DNA of 64,000 bases from Gracilimonas sp040904925 (GTDB taxonomy: Bacteria > Bacteroidota > Rhodothermia > Balneolales > Balneolaceae), in NCBI GenBank assembly GCA_040904925.1, contig JBBDSP010000011.1, positions 1-64,000 of the forward strand, in the 5' to 3' direction. The notes under the pieces were generated by a model. That model was not told the DNA's origin and searched no databases. It worked only from the letters and a program-made list of their open reading frames with translations. Below are positions 59,719-64,000 of the stretch, in pieces. Position numbers and translations under genes: made by a program. How positions within the stretch are numbered: the first letter of the stretch is position 1; every line of letters starts with the position of its first letter.

Positions 59719-60231
59719 TTAGAATGAGTCATTTTCTTCAAACTGACCTTGCATGTCAACTATTTCATCTGCAATAGAACCGTCAACTTTGTTTATGATT
59801 TCCAAAAAATTTAACCAAAGCTCTTTTGGAAGTGGAGCAAATGGATTATGACTTGATGACCATGCTGTTTTAGAATTTCCAAAACTAGTGATGTTAATTT
59901 TCAATCCTCGAACTTCAGAATCTGTATGTGCGAATACTTTGTTTCTTAGATTTTTAATATGAGTATGTAATTTTAGTTCATCATCATTTAGCGTATACAA
60001 ATGCTTTTCATCAAGTTTTCCAAAAGTATCATCTTTACAATAATTACCTGAAAAGGGTCTTATATAAGAAACAATTGCGGAGGTTTGAAGACTGCGATTG
60101 ATTGTTCTTTTATCTTCAGTATTTTCTAAATAAAGTTCATTCTCGAGAATAAATTCTACTAATCGTTTAGCTTGACTTAGGTCAGTAGAGCTAAGAACTA
60201 GTCTTCTAAATGTTTTCTTATCCTCGTCCAT
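59719..60231 (-). CDS. HEPN-motif protein (AbiU2-like), hypothetical
   Basis: A 170-residue alpha-helical protein with LRNKVFAHTDSE; RNKVFAH (96-102) fits the Rx4-6H motif of HEPN ribonucleases, and the whole pattern resembles AbiU2-like phage-defence proteins. A preceding helix KLHTHIKNLRNK and an N-terminal helix AKRLVEFILENELYLE complete the fold. There is no partner nucleotidyltransferase beside it. A defence or RNase role is inference. The gene is A/T-richer than neighbours and next to the RAYT/REP unit. Confidence 0.65.
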   Translation of the reverse strand: MDEDKKTFRRLVLSSTDLSQAKRLVEFILENELYLENTEDKRTINRSLQTSAIVSYIRPFSGNYCKDDTFGKLDEKHLYTLNDDELKLHTHIKNLRNKVFAHTDSEVRGLKINITSFGNSKTAWSSSHNPFAPLPKELWLNFLEIINKVDGSIADEIVDMQGQFEENDSF

Positions 60232-60338
60232 AGTTTAAATGCAAATGAGATAGTATTGAGCAGATTTGACAATCCATAATAAGATGAAACATAATATTTC
60301 AAATCTGCATAACAAAGTTAGATACATATGCCCAAAAT

Positions 60339-61082
60339 TCACTTCCCATGAACGGCGTTATAATCCTTAATAACCGTTTTCAAAAACTCATCTCCCCGAA
60401 GGTCGTGGTCTTGTACTCCTAATCGTTCTTCTATTTTCTTGCGGGTCTTTTGGAGCATGAGGAACCAGTTGTCATAATCGTAGTGGGACCGGGAATCGAG
60501 GACTTCTTTGATGATGCGGATGTCTTTGTCGGTGAGTTCCGCCACTTGTGGGAATACCGGCTCGTAGGCATCCGAAACTTCGGCAAACAGGGTGTTATCC
60601 AGCTTCACATTCTTGCGCTCTTTGATCACGCAGGTCTTACCGAGAATATCCCCAACACGCTGCCCTTTTCCGTTCATGATCACGGTTACAAAAGCCACCA
60701 CCCCGCTGGTCATCGTAATTTCAACCAACCGAAACATCCATCGAACAAGGTAACCACTGAGGGTGGCACGGGTGCCATCCACTTTCACCACGCGAATGCC
60801 CACGATCTTTTTTCCGAGGCTGTAACCATTTGAGATCACTTCAGAGATCAGATGATACAGCATCATCGGAAGTACAAGTACGATGTATAATGTCCACATA
60901 GAATCCTGAATCGCACTCTCCGGGTTCCCCCCAATGTCATTCACATATCCCCAGATCCAGATCACTACTAAATAATACACGCCTATAAAAAATCCGTCCA
61001 AGAAAAAAGCGAGAATACGCTCGCCCACTCCTGCAGGTTCGTAGCTTAGTTTTACGTGTTGAGAGGTCTCGATTCCTACCAT
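60339..61082 (-). CDS. RDD-family membrane protein
   Basis: A 247-residue protein. The RDD domain covers about 10-170, with the namesake Arg and Asp in GERILAFFLDGFFIGVYYLVVIWIWG. Further helices are MWTLYIVLVLPMMLYHLIS and LVRWMFRLVEITMTSGVVAFVTVIMN, with GKKIVGIRVVKVDG between them. The C-terminus is cytosolic and Lys-rich. Start ATG 61082 (GTG at 61091 is also in frame). It is divergent from SpoIIM and heads the membrane cluster that often accompanies MoxR ATPases. Confidence 0.9.
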   Translation of the reverse strand: MVGIETSQHVKLSYEPAGVGERILAFFLDGFFIGVYYLVVIWIWGYVNDIGGNPESAIQDSMWTLYIVLVLPMMLYHLISEVISNGYSLGKKIVGIRVVKVDGTRATLSGYLVRWMFRLVEITMTSGVVAFVTVIMNGKGQRVGDILGKTCVIKERKNVKLDNTLFAEVSDAYEPVFPQVAELTDKDIRIIKEVLDSRSHYDYDNWFLMLQKTRKKIEERLGVQDHDLRGDEFLKTVIKDYNAVHGK

Positions 61083-61137
61083 ATTGATCACGGGTTTCGC
61101 TGATTACATTGATTTGATTTCAACTGATAATCAAGTG

Positions 61138-61227
61138 ATCGGTCTGACGGCTCCAAGTCCGTCTGACCGATGTTGAATTTAACTTTCACTGCTTTCTCAT
61201 CCATCAGACGGTTGATCCGTCAGATGG
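61138..61227. repeat. two-hairpin inverted element, CCGTCTGA family
   Basis: The first hairpin is ATCGGTCTGACGG / CCGTCTGACCGAT (61138-61171, 13-bp perfect stem). The second is CCATCAGACGG / CCGTCAGATGG (61201-61227). It lies between the divergent RDD and SpoIIM genes. A degenerate member, GATCTGATGG-ATAAT-CCGTCTGATC, lies near 37975-37999. Confidence 0.75.
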
Positions 61228-61341
61228 AATAACATGGAATTCGGTTCGTGTCGATTAGTTTGGATTTACTATCTTCAACCTTCATCAAAACGAGCATGAA
61301 GTTAGGCTCATAAACTCTAAAACGAAAGTGGATTCACCGGA

Positions 61342-62295
61342 ATGAGGGAAGTCGCCTTCTTGCGAAAAAATGCGGACAAGTGGAAGGAGTTCGAGCAGCT
61401 GCTTAAGGATAAAAAGAATAATGATCCTGATAAGCTCGCCGATCTATATATCGAACTCAGTGCCGACCTGGCTTATGCACAGGCTAATTATCCCGGAAGC
61501 AAGACCGAAGAATATCTGAATCAGCTTTCTGTAGCGGTTCATGATGAGATCTACCGCTCCAGGAAAGAAGAAACCGGACGCATTATCACCTTCTGGACGC
61601 AAGAAATCCCCCGTCTTTTCGCAGATAAGCAGAAAGAGTTACTTTACAGCTTCATCGTTTTCAGTCTTGCCATTGGTATCGGCGTGCTCTCTTCCATGAA
61701 TGATCCCAGCTTCGTACGCTTCATTATGGGCGATGCGTATGTGAATATGACCATCAGTAATATTGATGAAGGAGATCCCCTGGCCGTGTATAAAAAAGCA
61801 GAAGAGATGGATATGTTCTTTGCCATCACGGTTAACAACGTTCGGGTTTCGTTCTATGCTTTTGTAAGCGGACTTCTGACTTCCATCGGTGTCGGTGTAG
61901 TGCTGCTGAATAACGGAGTGATGGTGGGCGCATTCCTGCACTTTTTCGCCCAATACGATCTGATCGGGGAAGCCCTTCGGGTGATCTTCATCCACGGTAC
62001 CCTCGAACTTTCAGCCATTGTAATTGCCGGGGCTGCGGGATTTGTGGTCGGTAACGGATTTTTATTTCCCGGCACTTACTCCCGCAAAGACTCTTTTATT
62101 AAAGCCGGCCGGGAGGGTTTGAAAATGATCGTCGGACTGGTTCCTGTTTTTATAGCCGCAGGATTTCTGGAATCCTTTGTCACCCGCTATACCGGCATGC
62201 CTTTATGGCTTAGCTTATTGATCATTTTAGGCTCCTTAGCCTTTATTCTATACTACTTTGTGATACTTCCAATGAAACTAAAAGCAACGCAATGA
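61342..62295 (+). CDS. SpoIIM-like membrane protein
   Basis: A 317-residue stage II sporulation protein M-like protein: a cytosolic helical N-terminus (LLKDKKNNDPDKLADLYIELSADLAYAQANYPGS), then about five membrane helices, with the conserved HGTLELSAIVIAGAAGF. The organism is not a spore former, so this is the widespread non-sporulation relative, linked to RDD and MoxR clusters. It overlaps the next gene by four bases (ATGA). Confidence 0.9.
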   Translation: MREVAFLRKNADKWKEFEQLLKDKKNNDPDKLADLYIELSADLAYAQANYPGSKTEEYLNQLSVAVHDEIYRSRKEETGRIITFWTQEIPRLFADKQKELLYSFIVFSLAIGIGVLSSMNDPSFVRFIMGDAYVNMTISNIDEGDPLAVYKKAEEMDMFFAITVNNVRVSFYAFVSGLLTSIGVGVVLLNNGVMVGAFLHFFAQYDLIGEALRVIFIHGTLELSAIVIAGAAGFVVGNGFLFPGTYSRKDSFIKAGREGLKMIVGLVPVFIAAGFLESFVTRYTGMPLWLSLLIILGSLAFILYYFVILPMKLKATQ

Positions 62296-63116
62296 ACGAC
62301 TTCAAGCTTCAAAAATACCGCGATCTTGGTGCTATTTTAACCGATTCCTTTGTCTATGTAAAAGTATACTACAAAAGTCTTGGCAAGGCTCTATTGTTTT
62401 TTGTACTTCCGTTTTACCTGATATCCGGGGTACTTGTCGGCAATGCCTATACTTCCTTCTTTTCAGCCTTGATGAACAATCCGGATGTAACGGGAGATGC
62501 ACTTATCGGCGGTGATTTTCTGTTGGGATTTTTACTCCTTGCTTTATCCTCCGGTGCTTTGCTTACCGTTGCCATGACACACATTCAGCTTGCCCGGGAA
62601 AATGAAGAAGTTATTCTATCAGACCTCATTGACCAATTTGGAAGAAACTTTATCACCTTGGTTGTTCTTTACATCCTCATCATTCTGGCGGTGATACCCG
62701 GATTCCTGTTTTTCATAATTCCCGGGATCTATATCGCCATTAAATTTTTTGTAGCACCAGCCGTGGCTATCCTCGAAAAAAAGAATCCCATTGAATCCCT
62801 TAAACGATCCTGGGATCTTGTTGGGGGGCACTGGTGGTTTACCTTTGCGACCTACCTAGTGATGAACCTTGTGACCACCTTCATGTCGTATGTGTTGATC
62901 ATCCCGATGAGTATTTTCATTGGTTTTATGAGTACTTCAGGAGCCGACTCAAACGAGATGATCGGAACTGGAATGGGGATATTTTACGGATTGATGATTG
63001 TTGTAGCCTCACTCTTTTCAGTATTGATGCTGATCGCCATGAGCCTGCAGTATTTTAACCTTATCGAACGAAAAGAAGGCGTAGGATTACGTCAACAAAT
63101 TGAGGAGCTGGGTTGA
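62292..63116 (+). CDS. membrane protein of the RDD/MoxR cluster (hypothetical)
   Basis: A 274-residue protein with about six membrane helices (LLFFVLPFYLISGVLVG, FLLGFLLLALSSGALLTVAM, LYILIILAVIPGFLFFIIPGIYIAIKF). The Gly/Pro-rich IIPGIYIAIKFFVAPAVAILEKKNPIESLKRSWDLV motif resembles the DUF4013 and YhdT-like membrane folds. It overlaps the SpoIIM stop by four bases, so they are co-translated. Function unknown. Confidence 0.8.
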   Translation: MNDFKLQKYRDLGAILTDSFVYVKVYYKSLGKALLFFVLPFYLISGVLVGNAYTSFFSALMNNPDVTGDALIGGDFLLGFLLLALSSGALLTVAMTHIQLARENEEVILSDLIDQFGRNFITLVVLYILIILAVIPGFLFFIIPGIYIAIKFFVAPAVAILEKKNPIESLKRSWDLVGGHWWFTFATYLVMNLVTTFMSYVLIIPMSIFIGFMSTSGADSNEMIGTGMGIFYGLMIVVASLFSVLMLIAMSLQYFNLIERKEGVGLRQQIEELG

Positions 63117-63184
63117 TACATCTTAACACAAAAGGTCAGACTCTTAGCTGAAACTTGAAACCTGAGATCCCTTAGCGGACCTGC

Positions 63185-63913
63185 ATGAAAAATATTCACA
63201 TCACATACTTCATTTTCAGCTTTTTGCTGATGCTCCCGAATTTAACTTTGGGACAGCAGTCTGATCTGTCTGAGTTTCCTACCGACAGCAGTGAAGTGAA
63301 TATCCGTACAATTGATGCTGAAACTCTGCAACAGATCACTGACGAGCAGGTTTTTGAGTATAACGAAATAGCTCAAAATCCCGATTCCCTGATGAGTCGT
63401 GTTTACCGCTGGCTGATGCAAGTTATACAGTACATTATGGATACTCCCTGGGCTGGTCCTGTGATTCGATTTATTTTCATGGCAATATTTGCCCTGGTTT
63501 TTGTTGCTGTGATCAATCAGATCTTAGGTGGAAACCTGACCACAGCTTTTTCTAAAAAGAAAGCGAGTGAATCTATTTCTTTGAACGTTAAAAGTTCAGA
63601 GCTCCAACAAACAGATTATGATGCACTGCTGAAGGAGGCATTATCAAAAGACCAATATCATAACGCGGTTCGGATATTGTATCTAAAGGCATTGCAGCAG
63701 CTCAATGAGGCAGAACTGATCGTATGGAAAGCAGATAAAACCAATCATGATTATGTAAGGGAGTTATCGGGTCATCCTGCAAAAACGGATTTCTCTAGGC
63801 TTACTTACTACTATGAATATGTTGAGTACGGCGATTTTCAGATCGAAAAAAAAGGCTTCGAAAATGTTCAGGACACCTTTCGAAAGTTTCAAAAAAGTGC
63901 GGGTAAGTCATGA
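63185..63913 (+). CDS. DUF4129-like membrane protein
   Basis: A 242-residue protein with a signal peptide (FSFLLMLPNLTLGQ), a central membrane helix (VIRFIFMAIFALVFVAVINQIL) and a cytosolic DUF4129-type C-terminus. That tail contains DYDALLKEALSKDQYHNAVRILYLKALQQL and LTYYYEYVEYGDF. It overlaps the following gene by four bases (ATGA). Such proteins recur with DUF4350, MoxR and DUF58 genes. Confidence 0.85.
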   Translation: MKNIHITYFIFSFLLMLPNLTLGQQSDLSEFPTDSSEVNIRTIDAETLQQITDEQVFEYNEIAQNPDSLMSRVYRWLMQVIQYIMDTPWAGPVIRFIFMAIFALVFVAVINQILGGNLTTAFSKKKASESISLNVKSSELQQTDYDALLKEALSKDQYHNAVRILYLKALQQLNEAELIVWKADKTNHDYVRELSGHPAKTDFSRLTYYYEYVEYGDFQIEKKGFENVQDTFRKFQKSAGKS

Positions 63914-64000
63914 TAAAGAAGGAACGTACTTATTATATCATTCTTGGGGTTTTGGTGACCATCTTTGTGGTATTTCAGGTCCTGAAACCAAAACCGCTGG
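63910..64000 (+). CDS. membrane protein, partial (probable DUF4350)
   Basis: Only the first 30 codons are in the window: KKERTYYIILGVLVTIFVVF is a membrane helix. The start overlaps the DUF4129 gene's stop. The DUF4350 label comes from the usual gene order in this cluster and not from the visible sequence. Confidence 0.7.
   Translation, partial: MIKKERTYYIILGVLVTIFVVFQVLKPKPL

Noticed and set aside
1..64000. rRNA, tRNA, CRISPR arrays, prophage
   Set aside because: I looked for cloverleaf-like or conserved rRNA segments, regularly spaced direct repeats and phage structural genes and found none. A dedicated search could still find a tRNA missed by eye.

Overview
The window looks like a chromosomal segment of a marine, Gram-negative, aerobic member of the Bacteroidota/Balneolota side of the tree; Balneolaceae (Balneola/Gracilimonas-like) is my best guess. 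This is inferred from content: TonB receptors with an N-terminal carboxypeptidase-regulatory-like domain, a DUF5916/CBM9 outer-membrane protein, a 6-bladed beta-propeller lipoprotein, M14 peptidase and imidazolonepropionase-like amidohydrolases, RND pumps and an OxyR. Base composition is moderate (low to mid 40s % GC by eye). I see no rRNA, tRNA, CRISPR array or prophage.

Layout. 0-6 kb: a complete RND efflux operon (adaptor, pump, TolC-like channel) and thioredoxin, all on the minus strand. 6-11 kb: a very large DNA polymerase III alpha subunit with a fused proofreading exonuclease, then acylphosphatase. 11-15.4 kb: OxyR, an orphan antitoxin, and a two-gene DNA repair unit (MBL-fold exonuclease plus ATP-dependent DNA ligase). 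15.5-20.6 kb: a second RND adaptor/pump pair without its own channel, plus a GNAT acetyltransferase. 20.6-28.8 kb: a double-domain CbiX chelatase, a MazF-type toxin/antitoxin pair, an EF-G2-like GTPase, asparaginase, a PolB-type exonuclease, a DUF4168 lipoprotein and a flavin disulfide reductase. 29-36 kb: an SLC12-like transporter and a three-gene unit (small secreted protein, His-rich lipoprotein, ZnuD-like receptor), probably for zinc or another metal, then an MGMT. 36-50 kb: amidohydrolases, MazEF, an M14 peptidase, a CBM9/DUF5916 protein, an AsmA-like protein, a beta-propeller lipoprotein and a PLP lyase. 50-55 kb: a membrane protein with 30-residue tandem repeats, an MsbA-like ABC exporter and an NfeD plus double SPFH (stomatin) operon. 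55-60 kb: a TonB receptor next to a Fur-family regulator with palindromes between them, an RluA pseudouridine synthase, a REP-associated transposase (RAYT) between inverted REP elements, and a HEPN-motif protein. 60-64 kb: the front of an RDD/SpoIIM/DUF4129/DUF4350 membrane cluster, which usually continues to MoxR and DUF58 genes beyond the window.

The most striking non-coding feature is the number of short intergenic inverted-repeat elements. At least five families are present, most built as two hairpins in opposite orientation, and many sit within a few bases of a stop codon. One family flanks the RAYT gene and has a further copy 3.6 kb away. The other main surprise is the polymerase: nearly every PHP-domain metal ligand I can align is substituted while an epsilon-like exonuclease is fused to the N-terminus, as if proofreading had been moved into one polypeptide.
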